From the NCBI RefSeq assembly GCF_023053635.1, contig NC_086179.1, positions 4,168,001-4,232,000 of the forward strand: 64,000 nucleotides of DNA, given 5' to 3'. Below the pieces are notes generated by a model. The model saw only the letters and a program-made list of their open reading frames with translations. It was not told the origin of the DNA and did not search any database. Both the position numbers and the translations under genes were made by a program. The stretch comes from Elgaria multicarinata webbii (taxonomy: Eukaryota > Chordata > Lepidosauria > Squamata > Anguidae). Every line of letters starts with the position of its first letter. Positions within the stretch are counted from its first letter, which is position 1. This document shows positions 1 to 13,364 of the stretch, one piece after another.

Positions 1-540
1 TGCTGGATCAGACTGAGGGTCCGTCTAGTCCAACACTCTGTTCAAACAGCTGTCAAGCAAGACACAGGTGCAAGAGCACTCTCCCGCCCATGTTCCCCAG
101 CAGCTGGTGTACACAGGTATACTGTCTCTGCAACTGAAGGTAGCACAAAGCCATCAGGGCTAGTAGCCCTTGATAGCCTCCTCCTCCAGGAATTGATCCA
201 GTCCCCTTTTAAAGCCATCCAAATTGGTGGCCATCGCTACATCTTGAGGCAGTGAGTTCCAGAGTTTAACTCTGCGCTGTGTGAAGACGTCCTTCCTTTG
301 ATCTGTCCTGAATCTCCCACCCATCAGCTTCATGGGATGATCCTGGGTTCTAGTATTTTGTGAGAGGGAGAAAAATGTCTCCCTGTCTACATTCTCCGCA
401 CCATGCATGATTTTGTACACCTCTGTCATGTCTCCCTTTTTCCAAGCTAAACAATCCCAGCTATCGTAACCTTCCCTCACAGGGGAGGTGCTCCACCCCC
501 TGGATCATTTTAGTAGCAGGCCCACCCATGAAAGCATAAC
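1..540 (-). repeat. CR1-B LINE 3' end, antisense
   Basis: The minus strand encodes a CR1 RT C-terminus between 160 and 480 ([42 protein letters not shown]), followed by the 3' UTR down to the typical TGATCCAGCA at the left edge. It continues outside the window and lies in a cax1 intron. Confidence 0.85.
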
Positions 541-1400
541 CATCACATTTTGGACCCAGGTACAAACTTCTTCCCCAGACTGAATTTAAATTTGGCTTTC
601 AGGCCAAACCAGATTTGCTTAGCACTCATTGGGTTGGATGCAAAAGCTGGCCAGCCAAAGCCACCACCGTCCCTCCATAGTGCATGGCTGTGCAGGGCAT
701 TGATTGGGCAGCCCCCAAATCAGTCACAAAGCAAACTTCCCCGCCACCCTCGATCCCCAAATATTTTTTGTTCTGGGTTATAGGAAGCCAGCTACATCAA
801 ACTCTCAGATACTCCATTCATTACACCTACACACACACACTTTTCCTTTTCAAATTAACATTCTGAGCTTCTGTAAATGAGCAATTTATTGCACGCTCGT
901 GATTGGCCAGTCACAGAAGTTTGTGGGTCCATTACATGATGTTGTCAACGTCCAGGATGTCTCCTGCAAAATTGCCCCCTGGTAAAGTTGGCATTGTGCT
1001 ATGATTTCGCCACTAGACGGCACTGTTTTATTGAGTTGAATGGAATATGCAGAGATAGGAAGCATTCAATCCAAACCACGCGGCTGTCCATGTAATTGAG
1101 CCAACTGCAATTCCAGAATGAAAACAGAAGCAGAAAGCCCTGATAAGGCAGTGTCGTTGTTGTTGTTTTAAATGTACAGAAGCTCTCTGTGGCATGGTCT
1201 GTCTTTATAGGGGTCTCCTCCACTCCCTGCCCCCAGGATCTTTATAAATACACTTTTGGTATTTCTGCAAATCTCAGGCTTCTTCGTTTCTCAGTAGCCC
1301 CATTTTGCTTCCAGTCCCATCGACACTCACCAGCTGAGTTTGGTATTAAGGTGATGGGCTTTTGGGGGCAGGAGTGTATCTTATACTGGCAATATGTAAG
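541..1400. other. cax1 intron, no recognised element
   Basis: Non-coding; it contains a short (CA)n near 823-840 and nothing that I can classify. The part around 880-960 (TTTATTGCACGC) resembles 2369-2470, so both may belong to one unrecognised repeat. Confidence 0.4.
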
Positions 1401-1429
1401 ATACACACCATGGAAAGTGACTCAGCAAC

Positions 1430-2252
1430 TGGGGGCTGTCCTGGGATGAGCCCATGGTTCCTTTAAGAGAACATCTTTTGCTTCCTCCCAGGGAGAGGGA
1501 GAGGGGTTTCTTGTGTCTGAAAAGGGAGTAGCAAGCGAAACGCCAATGTCGCGCTGGGCGAGAAGCACCTGGCATCTGATAACGCCTCCCCGGGCTGGTA
1601 CCGGGGGGAGAGTAACAAGTTGCAGCTGTGCAATGTCTGGGAGCATTCCCCCCTCCCTTTGGGAGAGGTGTGGGTTGCTATGGGGTTTCTATTGGTCAAG
1701 GTGGATCTGGTGACAAGGGGGTCCCAGAAAGGGATAAAAAGCCTAGGCACCCAAGGGTCTGGTCTCTTTTCCGGTGGGTGTCAGGAGTCCAGCATGTGCA
1801 TGGTGAGTTAGAGCATCCAGGCCGGGCTGGCTGGATGGCGGAAGCTCCACGCGGCCGCTGAGGGAAAGTGGTGTAATTTGAGTGGTGTAAAGTCAAGTCG
1901 GAGTGAGCAACAAAGGGGTTGAGTCGCAGAGTTAAATGTTTGTTATGTTTTAGTTCAGGTTTGGGTACAAGTGGGCAAGGGGCCTTGCCGGAGTTACGGC
2001 TGGTGGGTGGTTAAAGTGGGGAATGAGTGTGAATTCTATTGGCTTGAGTGTGTGAAGGGGGAGGGGAAGGTATTAGTCCCTGCTGTCCTAAGTGTGTCAT
2101 TCCTTTGTCCGTGTTTTCCCCCCAAACCTCTTACGTGTTTGCCTTAATCTGTGGACCCTTACGGAAGTGTGTAGTGTGAAGAATAAAAGTGTGTGGTCCC
2201 TATCTCTGGAGTGTGGAGTTGTTTCCTTGAGAACCTAGACCCTAAAGGGTTA
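1430..2252 (+). mobile_element. Putative solo LTR (fossil), family unknown
   Basis: The stretch begins near TGTCCTGGG and ends near GGTTAACA. It has a TATA-like box (GGATAAAAAG, about 1731) and a polyadenylation motif AATAAA (about 2182), which together look like LTR regulatory parts. No internal coding region is present nearby, so it would be a solo LTR. A target duplication is not evident and the borders are uncertain; it may be something else. Confidence 0.3.
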
Positions 2253-2782
2253 ACAAGCGGCAGTGAAGGGGCGTGTGTCTGGGCTGGCTGAGTCAGACCC
2301 CCCCTTCTCTGGCTAGGGAATCACTGAGCCAAACCGAGCGATTCCACCACAAGGGCGTTATGAGACGAGTGCTTTATTGCACGCCCGTTACCGGGCACTC
2401 ATGGATTTTCACAGGTCCCTCTCACGACGTCATCTGCCTCCCACCCCATCTACCCTTCTTTGCATGACAAAAAACCACCCCAGGAAGTCCAACTTATTTT
2501 TAAAGATGGAAGTTGCCACTAACTCCTGCTGTGTGGGCCAAGTGCAGGTTGTTTACTTCCTCTTTTGAAAGAGGAAGTAATGAGGGACAAACACGTGGGT
2601 GGAGAAGCAACGGTAAGCAAACGCAATTTCCCCTCCCTGTGATGACGCTCAAGATCTTAATACATTGACAGTGATGGTGCCTTGTGTGCCTGAGGCAGAA
2701 TAGCTCCGACAAATCCCTGCTCCAGCTGTCTTTCGCAGCCCTTGCGCCAGGCAACGCCCGGCCCCGCAGCCTGCTTTCTCAC

Positions 2783-2968
2783 CTTCCGTAGGCGCTGTAC
2801 ATGGACGCGCTCTGGGGGCAGGAGCAAGACCTTGGTGATCGTGCGGGCATTCATCTTGCAGATGGGGATGATGAAGACGAGGAGCCAGCAGACAAAGCAG
2901 ATCAGGCCGTGGGCGAGGAAGAGGACGGGGTAGCCCAGGAAGAGCCAGATGTAGGTGTGGACGCGCCG
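2783..2968 (-). CDS. cax1: cax1 coding exon 8, second membrane hairpin
   Basis: A 186-bp exon with acceptor CTCCTCCACCAG and donor GTGAGAAAGC. It encodes [20 protein letters not shown], a second hydrophobic stretch, and [20 protein letters not shown]. It is phase 0 at both ends, so the next exon should also start in phase 0. No convincing next exon is visible in 1-2782. Confidence 0.75.
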
Positions 2969-5900
2969 CTGGTGGAGGAGAGAGGAGGCATCAGCGGGCA
3001 AGGGGCAGCGCTTCCCCAGGGCAGGTGGGGATTTCGCCGATGCAGAACCTTTTTCAGGTGTGGGGCAGGTCTGGTGATGGGGGAATCTGAGACTGGAGAT
3101 ATCAGCAGGCGTCCTGCTCTCCCTCCCACCTGAGATCCAAGATCTGAACATCCCCCGCTGCCGTGACACCCTCTGGGCATCCCACCCCTTACCAGAAAGT
3201 GGGGATTCCCTCCAGGGGGCTCCACAGGCCAGACTGGGGAACCCAGCAATCCGGATTAGGTCTGTGGGCTGCACCAGTTTTATGGCCAGTCCTCTGATGG
3301 CCATTTAGGGACAAATGTGCCAGGTATAAACAAAAACTGAACCATAAATCAAAGGCTCCAGTTGCCCAATCTGCGCCTTTTTTTTTTAAGTCAACACACT
3401 TCCCAATGAAGTTTCTAGTCCTCAGGGTGGCGAAGGAAAACCTGAGAAGGCGCAGGCAAAAATCGCAGCCTTCCTTACCCACGCCCTCTAAAACTTTTGT
3501 TTTTAGTTTGTTCTCTGGGGGCAGTGCATCCTTGCTTAGAGGCCACGAGGAACCGTCAGCTCAGAACAGAGGAAGCTACCTTACACAGGGTTAGACCATT
3601 GGTTCCCCCTACCTCAGTACTGTCTGGCCTGATTGGTGGTGGCCCTCCAGACAAGATCCTTTCCTAACCCTACCAGGAGATGCTGGGCATTGAACCTGGG
3701 ACCTTCTGCCTGCAAAGCAGGAGCTCTGCCCCACTGAGCTACAGAAGGCCCCTCTGGCTCCCATCCGTGAGCAGAGATCAAGGTGAGAAGGAAGAGCGAG
3801 GTCTAGGATGTGGCTGTGTAGCAGGTGACCCCATCGCCCTGCTCATCAAAAAGTCCCGGGGGCTCCGACCCCATGAGCCCTGCCTCCACGGCACCACTGG
3901 ACCGGGAAGGATTCTTAAGAGCAAAGCTTGCCTCTTGCCCCCTTGGGATGAGAGCACGCCGAACAAACTTACAGTGGCTGCAGCCGGGCCCCAACCCTTA
4001 CCCAGTGAGAGGCGCTGTCGGGACTAGCTGACTCCTGCCGGATGAGAAGTGGAGTCGTCTCCTTCGCTTCATTCACCTCGGCGATGGCGTCGTATTTGTT
4101 GAACTTTATGTTGCAATTCTGAGTGTAGGCTTTCGTCTGTAAGGCACAGGAGGTGGGAGAGAAGAGAGACCTTTCCCAGTTTGCCGGTTGGCCCAGACGG
4201 CTGGGAATGATAGGGCTTGGAGTCCATGCTGGGGTGGACTCCACTATTCGCAGGTACCAGGAAAGGGCTCTCCTCGTTCCCAGCCTAAGACTACGGGTTG
4301 CTTTGCCCCAGCTACAGATGCATTCAAAGTTGTGATGCCTGTTTAACTGGCAGTCAAAGAGCACTCCTGTAACAAGCTATGCGGTCAGCTCTGAAGAAGC
4401 GCCATCCTTCGACCCCACACCTTTCCCGCTCCACAAGTAATGCAGAGACCTCAAGCGGCACCCCGCCTGATTTCAATTCTAAACAGTGCTAAAGAGCACA
4501 CAACTGTATGAAACACGTTATCGTACAAGTCAGATTGTTTTATACAAGTCAGATTACAGGCATCCGGTGTTTGTCCTGTTTCGTCATACGTTTTGACTTC
4601 ATCAGAAAAACAGTTCCATTATCGCCATGAACGAGCAATACCGTGGGAGTATAGGGGTTTGCAAACTTTAAATAGTCCTTCCGCCCTGTTTTTTTTAAAA
4701 AAAGTTAAAACCCTCAAGAGGAGGTTTTTCTCAATCCACAGTAAGTAATTCCAAAATGCTTCAACAGCAGCAAGTACTGGGACGGAAGGACCATTTAAAG
4801 TTTGCAAACTCCTATACTCCCACAGTATTGCTCAGAGTTTGCATGAGACCTGCTTACCTGTGAGTAGACATGCAGAGGCTTGGTATTTGCGATTTTGGAG
4901 ATATGAGACCTGCTTACTTGTGAGTAGGCTTACAATGGCAATAACTGCATTTTGCGGACATGACCTGCTTACTTGTGAGTAGACATGCAGAGGCTCAGTA
5001 TTTGAGATGATGTATAGAGGCTCGGTATTTGTGTGACTTTGCAGGCATGAGACCTGCTTACTTGTGAGTAAGCTTACAACGGCAATAACATTTGACCCCA
5101 GGTAACCGGCCTTTGGCCCCACCCACAGGAGGAACAGGGGCCTCCAAGACTTTCCCCATTTTGCAGTTTGGCCCTCAGGAGGGAAAAGGGTCCCCACCCC
5201 TGGATCAGATAGATCGTGCACAACTGGCCCGCCTCACAAGGCAGCTGTGGCACTGCAAATTGTTACGACAGGTACTCGTGGCAGGGAGAATGAGTCACAA
5301 GGAAGGTCTGTACACATTTCCCCTGCTAGGCAACGGCTTGTCCCCTCCCCAAATCCCTATTCTGTCCCCTAACCTACTGCATCCCTTTCCTCCACCTCCA
5401 TTGCGAGTCAGACAGATACCCCAGAGTGCCGGATGTCACAGTCAAGCAAACCAACGAGGGCAGATCTGGGTGCTTCATCCCGGCCAGTGCTGCTGCTCCC
5501 ACCTCTTTTTTACGCACACAGCTCTTACCTTCTGAATCACCTTTCCAAATGGCCAAAGGAAGTATCCAGCGAGTTTCCAACACAGCTTTCCTGGGGGCAG
5601 GAGAGAGAAAGACAGGAGATATTCCAAGTCAAACAGGCCGGACAAGCCGGGACGGGACCCCCATCCGCCTTCCCGGAGAGGCTAACGGCTGATCCTCAAG
5701 GCCAAGATGCCATGTTGCATATGGGGCGAAGCCAGGAAGTGGGGGCGGTGGCGAATAACCCCAGGCTCGTCCTCACAGGAATACTAGTTCTCCACACTGC
5801 ATACTGCTGTTCGAGTTTAGCCTCAATATTCCCGCCACTGAGGCTACATTCAGCCAGCGGCGTAGTGGTACATTTCGGAGTGCAGGCGCTCAGCGTGACA

Positions 5901-8900
5901 GTCCCCAGAGCCATGCCCCCAAGGAGAACCCCAAAACGCCGGCAGCTGTGTGGATCCATATCAACAACCGAGTTCTAGCAGGTTTCTCCTCTTCTGGGAA
6001 GCTAATGGGTCTGAACAGGGCCTGGCCCTACCATTTCTGCAGTGAGACAGCAATTTTACCAGCGGTACAGAAATTTAGTCCTGGGGGCCAAATCCGGGGG
6101 GGGGGGGAGTGCAGACTCTCTCCTTTGCCCCCAAATCTCCAGGTCCAACTCAAATGAAATCTAACTTCATGTAGCTGCCTTTTCTCACATTCATCCTGTC
6201 TACCTTTGCTTCTTGTATCCCTTCCTCACCTGTGTTTTTTCTTTATAAAGAGGAAGTGGACTTACCCATGATGCTCAGTTCTGCCTGTCCTCAGACACAC
6301 AGCCCATTGCTTCCCCCCTGGAAACACAGAGTCACCCAACTCACCGTACGGCGCCCCCAGCACGGTGAGGAACATCACGACGGAAACAAGGACGTAGAGC
6401 AAGCACAGCCACCATCCGAAGAACAGCAGGTAGAAGAGGTTTCCACACGTCACCATAGAGCCTGGATGGAGACCGAACACACACACACAGACATGAAAGG
6501 CCACAAGTCTATCCGACTCTAGGGCTGGCCCTACCATGAGGCAGACTGAGGTGGCTGCCTCGGGCAGCAGATTCGGGGGGAGGGCCTGGACGATGCAGCC
6601 AGGTGATGGAGGACGGAGCTGCACATGTATCACACAACCTGCCCTAAGCCACGAAGCTATTTTGCTGAAACCTGCCCCCAGCTGAAGTAGAGGCAGATGA
6701 CGATGATTCAACTGCCAGTCTGGTTGTCTTCTGTATAGGGACAGAGGGCATCTTGTCCTCAGGCAGCAAAATGTCTTGGGTTGGCCCCGACCAACCCTGG
6801 ATCCCAGCTTTCCTTCCTTCAGACATGAGAGGATTTGGGGCAGCTTTGCCATAAAGGGCCCTAAGATTGCACCGGAGGAAGCTGGTGCATTGCATCTTAC
6901 AGCAGGAGAACAAAGAAGAGACACAGGCACCAGGAACTGGTGCCAAGCTAACAACCACAACTCCCAACATCCCCAGCCAACATGGCTACTGGCCAAACTG
7001 CCTGGGGGATGATGGATTTTCTAGTCAAACAAATATTATTATTATTTATTCAATTTATACCCTGCATATCTACAAAAATACCTGGACGGCACCAGGTTGG
7101 GGTGGGCAACGTTCCATCATTGTAAGCGGCCTTGAGGCCATTGTTAGGGGAAAGGTGGCACAGAAATTTGATGAATAACAAATTCATTACCGGAGGATCC
7201 GGCCTTAAGACAAGTTCAGCCTGAAGGAACACCCAAACTGGTTGTTGGGCCAAAGCCGCAGCGGGACGCGAACTCATTCTCACCTTTGGGGCTTTTGATT
7301 ATATTCAGGTCCGAGTAGAGCTCCTTCACGATCTCAGAACGGTCTTCCCAGGGCCTGGCGGTCACGTGGCTCTTCCATTTCTTAAAGCCAAACTGCAAGA
7401 GGGACGACAAAATGGGCCCTTGACGGTGTCGCTGTCCAACCTGTTTGAAGTAGTCATTCCTTCTTCCTCTAGATGTGTTAGACTACAACACCCATCATTC
7501 TAGCTGCCATGCTGGCTGGGGATGATGGGAGTTGTGATGCAACACATCTGGAGCGTGCCAGGTTGGGGAAGGCTGGGCCAGACGAACTCCAGCTACGATT
7601 TCTAAGATTTTTGGGTGGGGATGTAATTCAATTAAGAGTTTTTGTACTGTAGACGATGTGCCACAAGACCCAAGGAGCTTCTTCTTCAAAGGAACCTACG
7701 AACACACCAAGATAACTTGAATTTCTTCTCAAAATCAGAATGCATCCCAGTGCCCCACCCCCAAAACAAAAAAATTCTCTGGCCATGCTCTGAACGCTCC
7801 ACTTTTCGCACCCATGCTTCTGATGCTAAGCAGGCTGGGATCTGGTCAGTGCCCAGATAAGAGACCATTTGGGTATGTCACCTTGCCTGCCTGCATTGGC
7901 TGCTTATACGTTTCCGAGCCCAATTGAAGGTGCTGGTTTTAACCTATAAAGCCCTACATGGCTTGGGACCACAATACCTGATGGAACGCTTCTCCCGACA
8001 TGAACCTACCCGTACACTGCGCTCAACATCTAAGGTCCTCTTCCGAGTGCCTTCTCCGAGGGAAGCTCGGAGGATGGCAACAAGGGAGAGGGCCTTTTCG
8101 GTGGTGGCCCCCTAATTATGGAACAATCTCCCCGATGAGGCTCGCTTGGCGCCAACATTGTTATCTTTTCGGCGCCAGGTCAAGACTTTTCTCTTCTCCC
8201 AGGCATTTAATAGCATTTAACAACATATGCTAAGTTTGTTTGCTTTTTAATGGACCCCAGAACTGTTGTTGTTTAAATCAATACGGTTGTTTCATACTGT
8301 TGTTTTTATATTTTTGATGGTTTTAAATTTTGTATACTTTTTAAAGTCCACTTTTGTAAATCACCCAGAGAGCTTCGGTTATGGGGTAGTATATAAATTT
8401 AATAAATAAATAAATGAATAAACCTTGAACCCCAGGATGGGAGAAAGACACAACAGACATATCAAAAATAAAACTTCTTTGCCATTCATTTCGTGTGGGT
8501 GGCTTCTTTCTCTCTGCCTCCTCCCACCCCCACCCCCGAGGTTTGCCATTCAGGATTCTGCATCGCGACCTCCAAAAGATCTCGATCAGAATGCCTCTCC
8601 CCATTTCCCCAGATTTTTAGCCTATCGTGGGGAAATTAGAATTTACGAACGGTTTTATTTTAAACCACCTGTTTAATTGTATGGCTGCTTTGCATTGGCT
8701 GTGTACCAAAATTTGGCGTGGACTAGGAGAAGTGGCCCCTTGAAGTCAGATGCAGTGACTTCCACGCCCAGAGACAATGATTTAAAGTAGACCGGGGTGC
8801 TTTTATTATAAAAAAAAATATGACACGCCCACAGACTTTTCATACGTAATAGGAAAAAGAGCAGAATTAGCTTACTCTATTCATAGAATCAAAAAACAGC

Positions 8901-11900
8901 AGAGTTGGAAGGGGCCTACAAGGCCATCGAGTCCAACCCCCTGTTCAAGGCAGAAATCCACCCTAAAGCATCCCTGACTGACGGTTGGCCAGCTGCGTCT
9001 TGAAGGCCTCTAGTGTGGGAGAGCCCACAACCTCCCCAGGTAACTGATTCCATTGTCGTACTGCTCTAACAGTCAGGAAGTTTTTCCTGATGTCCAGCTG
9101 GAAACTGGTTTCCTTTAACTTGAGCCCGTTATTCCGTGTCCTGCACTCTGGAAGGATCGAGAAGAGATCCTGGCCCTCCTCTGTGTGTGACAACTGTAAG
9201 CCCCTGCCAAAGGAAGTGAGGCAGGTGGCTACTAGGAGGAGGGCTTTCTCCGCTGTGGCACCCAGATTGTGGAATGAGCTCCCCAGAGAGGTCCGCTTGG
9301 CGCCTGTACTGTACTCTTTTTGTCGCCAACTGAAGACCTTTTTATTCTCAGTATTTTAACACTTAATTTTAACTTAAATTTAATTTTTACTGTTCTAACT
9401 CTGTCTTTTAATCTTATATCAATTTTGCTGCGTGGTTTTATCCTGGTTGTGCTTTTTATACTGTCTTTTGTATTTGTGCTTTTAACCCGTTGGTTGTTTT
9501 ATTATGGTTTTAATTTTTGTGAACCGCCCAGAGAGCTTCGGCTATTGGGCGGTATAAAAATGTAATAAATAAATAAATAAAGCTTTTAAGTGTCTGAAGA
9601 GTGCTCTCATGTCTCCCCTCCATCTTCTCTTCTCCAGGCTAAACATGCCCAGTTCTTTCAGCCTCTCTTCATAGGGCTTTGTTTCCAGACCCCTGATCAT
9701 CCTGGTTGCCCTCCTCTGAACATGCTCCAGCTTGTCTCCGTCCTTCTTGAATTGTGGAGCCCAGAACTGGACGCCATACTCTAGATGAGGCCTAACCAGG
9801 GCCAAATAGAGAGGAACCAGTACCTCACGTGATTTGGAAGCTATACTTCTGTTAATGCAGCCCAAAATAGCATTTGCCTTTCTTGCAGCCATATCGCACT
9901 GTTGGCTGATATTCAGCTTGCAATCTACAACAATCACCCCTGAAGGATCTGTCTTACTTCAAAAAAAAAACTTTATATAGGGTTGAAAAATCTCTGGGGA
10001 TTTTCAGTGAAGACATTTGGGATGAGGCTGTGTTTTATACCCTCTTACTATGTCAACTTCCATCCCCATTTCCATACTTGGTAAGTATTATGTTTTAAAT
10101 TTGCTGATTGGCTATGATAAGGGGGGCAAATTTCTTCTCAGCCCCTTACTCAAACTCGAACTGCCTCCCATCGTTGCTGAAGTCCTTATAGGCCCCTTCC
10201 AACTTTACTATTCTATGATTCTATAATTCTATGAACTCCAGCGGAACTAGGAAAGTCCCCCAAGTAATCCTTAAGCCTGCGGTTGGATATTTATCCTAAA
10301 AAACGATGCATCAACCACAGGCTTTTCCCACTTAAAACTTCTCTCTCCAGCGATGTCAAATAAATCTGCTACCCAATAAACAGTTCCCGAAATTCACTCT
10401 GGTTCAAACTACACCCAAACCTTTGACCAGAATCACTCCTATTACCTATCTACACTTAGAGATACTTTTAAATATGTTCAGCGGCATATAAATCTATTAA
10501 ATAATATTAATAAAAAACTATCTTATGCTGTCTATGCTACTCCTATACATAAGAAAAACCATATTCTTTTCTGCCTTACATAAGCTCACCTGCAATGCCT
10601 CTTAAACTTCTAACACCATCACCAAGGGGAGCCTAAGAGGGTGGGAGGGATGTTGTCAAATCACCCGGCCGGTTCCCTTCCTCTCTGCTGTGTGGGAGTC
10701 TTTGATCTGTGTCCTCCCCCCCGCCCCGCCTCGCCCGGACCAGCAAGAAGGCAGACCTTGTAATTGTTGGAGAGCTTGTGGGCTTCCACCTCGTTCTCAG
10801 CTGTGATGGTGGTTTTCGCCAGGCAGCCGTCGCAGGCTGGAACCTCCTCCGAGTGATGAGGGCAGCAGGAAGGACTGGGGACCACTAGGAGGAAAACGGA
10901 AAGGGGTGAAGGTATCGCGGGGAGAGGGGCTCCCTGGGACCCTGCGACGCCCCCACCTCACACACAAGGCTTTGACGCGCACCCCTCCCTCAGGCTAAGC
11001 CCCGCCACTTAAATACCTGAGGAAGGGGTAAAAAGAAAAAGTATAACCTTTCCCTTATAGCAGAGGGAAAAGGTAAGGAGATTTGGAAAAGGCTTCTCTG
11101 TGAATATAGCAGGCCAAAGGTTTAATGTAATGTGTTTATTTATGAGCCTATAGAGCAGGAGACACAGCCAAGCTGACACGTGGTTTTATGGTAGCAAAAT
11201 AAAGAAAATGTTTATTGTAGTTTACAGTTCTTAGTTCCTTCGAATTATATTCCAATCCTGCCTATTCTTACTAATACTGGTAGTAACCAGTCTAATAATA
11301 ACAATCCTTAGTCCCTGTGATCTTATTTTCACTCACTCCTCACACAACTCCTGACAAGAAGAAATCACAGAGCTAAACACATCTACCCTCCAAACCGCAT
11401 CACCAACCGAACCCCTCAAACCACTCAGCTCCCCCATATATAGACTCCTCCCCCTTTCCACAGCATCACCAGCCACACCCACTCAGTCCAACATTCCGCA
11501 CTCTCTAGACATACTCATGCAGACATACCTAAGGGAATAGAAATGTGGGTAACACCACAAACCCCAATGGCAGTGTCTACGTGCTGGGGAAGGAGAGCAA
11601 CTGGTTTGTGTGCGGAAGATCCCAGTTGCCATTCCTGGGATCTCCTCTGGGAACGGTCCCAGGTCACGGGAAACGGAAAAGAACGTTCTCCGCCCGGGAC
11701 TCTGGAATGCTCCTGCTAGTACAGCCTTCCTCAACCTGGGGCGCTCCAGATGTGTTGGACTGCATCTCCCAGAATGCCCCAGCTGGCTGGGGCATTCTGG
11801 GAGATGCAGTCCAACACATCTGGAGCGCCCCAGGTTGAGGAAGGCTGGCTAGTCAGAGCACAAAACACTGGCCTACATGGGCCAGTGGTCTGATCGTGTG

Positions 11901-13318
11901 TAAGGCAGCTCGCTATGGGCCTGTTCAGATGACGTGCTAAGCCATGGTTAGGCCGCTAGCCCTTTTTGCAGGAAATGGTTGGTGAGCGTGGTTAAACCGT
12001 GGTTATGGAGCCACCATGGTTAGGAAGGGTTCACACGACACGCTAAGCCATGATGTTTAACTCAAAAGGCTTAACCACCGTGGCTTAGCGTGTTGTCTAT
12101 ACAGGGTCTACGTTGCTAACGCTCCCCAGCCCAGGCCTGGCCATGCTGTGGTCTATGAGCCATTCAGACACGCTTCCAGGGCAGTCTATCCACACCGAGG
12201 ATGCAAACTAGACCAAGGGTGTCGAGCCTGCTTCAGCCGAGGTCTGGATTCCATTTTGGAGAGGCTCTTGGGAGGCGCGTCCCATTGGTGTTGGGGTGTG
12301 TGTGAAGGCAAAAAGGTGGGGCAGCCCTCCTGCAAGGTCTCTCGTTGCCTCAGGCAGGAGAGAACACCCACCGCCCCATCACGCCCCCATGTGGAACGGC
12401 CTGCCGGATGAGATTCATCAACTTAATATCCGCTCTGAGTTAAAGACAGCCATAAAGACTAATCTCTTCCAGCGAGGCCTATCCAGGTGAATTTTAAACC
12501 TAAGAATTTTAAGATGTTAAACCTAAGAATTTTAAAACTTCCCGATTAGACTACTGCATTGCACTCTACGTGGGGCTGCCCTTGAAGACGACGCGGAAAT
12601 TGTAGCTAGTGCAAAATGCAGCGGCTAAACTGCTGGCAGGTACATCTCACAGAGCCCACATAACACCGGTTTTAAAGGAACTGCACTGGCTGCCTATACG
12701 CTTCCGGTCGGAGTTCAAGGTGCTGGTAATGACGTTTAAAGCCCTAAACGGCTTGGGAGCTCGATACTTGAGGGAGCGCCTCTCCTTACATATGCCTGCC
12801 CGAGACCTGAGATCTGTTGGAGGAGCCCTTCTCCGCATCCCACCAACGCAACATATACGCTATGATGGGACAAGGGAGAGGGCCTTCTCTGTGGTGGCAC
12901 CCCGACTGCGGAATGCCCTCCCCTTGGAGGCCCGACTGGCGCCAACATGGATTGCATTTCGATTCCAAGTAAAAACATGGCTTTTTAACAAAGCCTTTGA
13001 TGGTTAAACTCACCGGCACATTGTTTTAACTGCATCTATTGCTTTTAAATGATATATTGCTTTAACTTGGATCATGGTTTAATTTGTTTTAACTGTGTAT
13101 ATTTATTGTTTTATACTGTATGTTTTTATCTGTACGCCGCCCTGAGATCTTAGTGATATAGGGCAGGATATAAATGTTTTAAATAAATAAATAAATAAAT
13201 AAATGTTGTGATGGTTATTTTATCAGTTTTATAGGCTTTAACCAGTTTTAGGTATTGTATTGTTGTATTTAATGTTGTTCCATGCCTCGATCCAGAGGGA
13301 GAGGTGGGTAAGAAATAA

Positions 13319-13364
<46 letters not shown>

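Noticed and set aside
1-2782. Next cax1 exon (exchanger domain) in the left 2.7 kb
   Set aside because: Searched for a phase-0 hydrophobic exon with AG/GT borders on the minus strand and found none convincing.
7808-7880. Functional 5S rRNA gene
   Set aside because: Only the internal-promoter half is preserved, it is diverged, and it is fused to a LINE.
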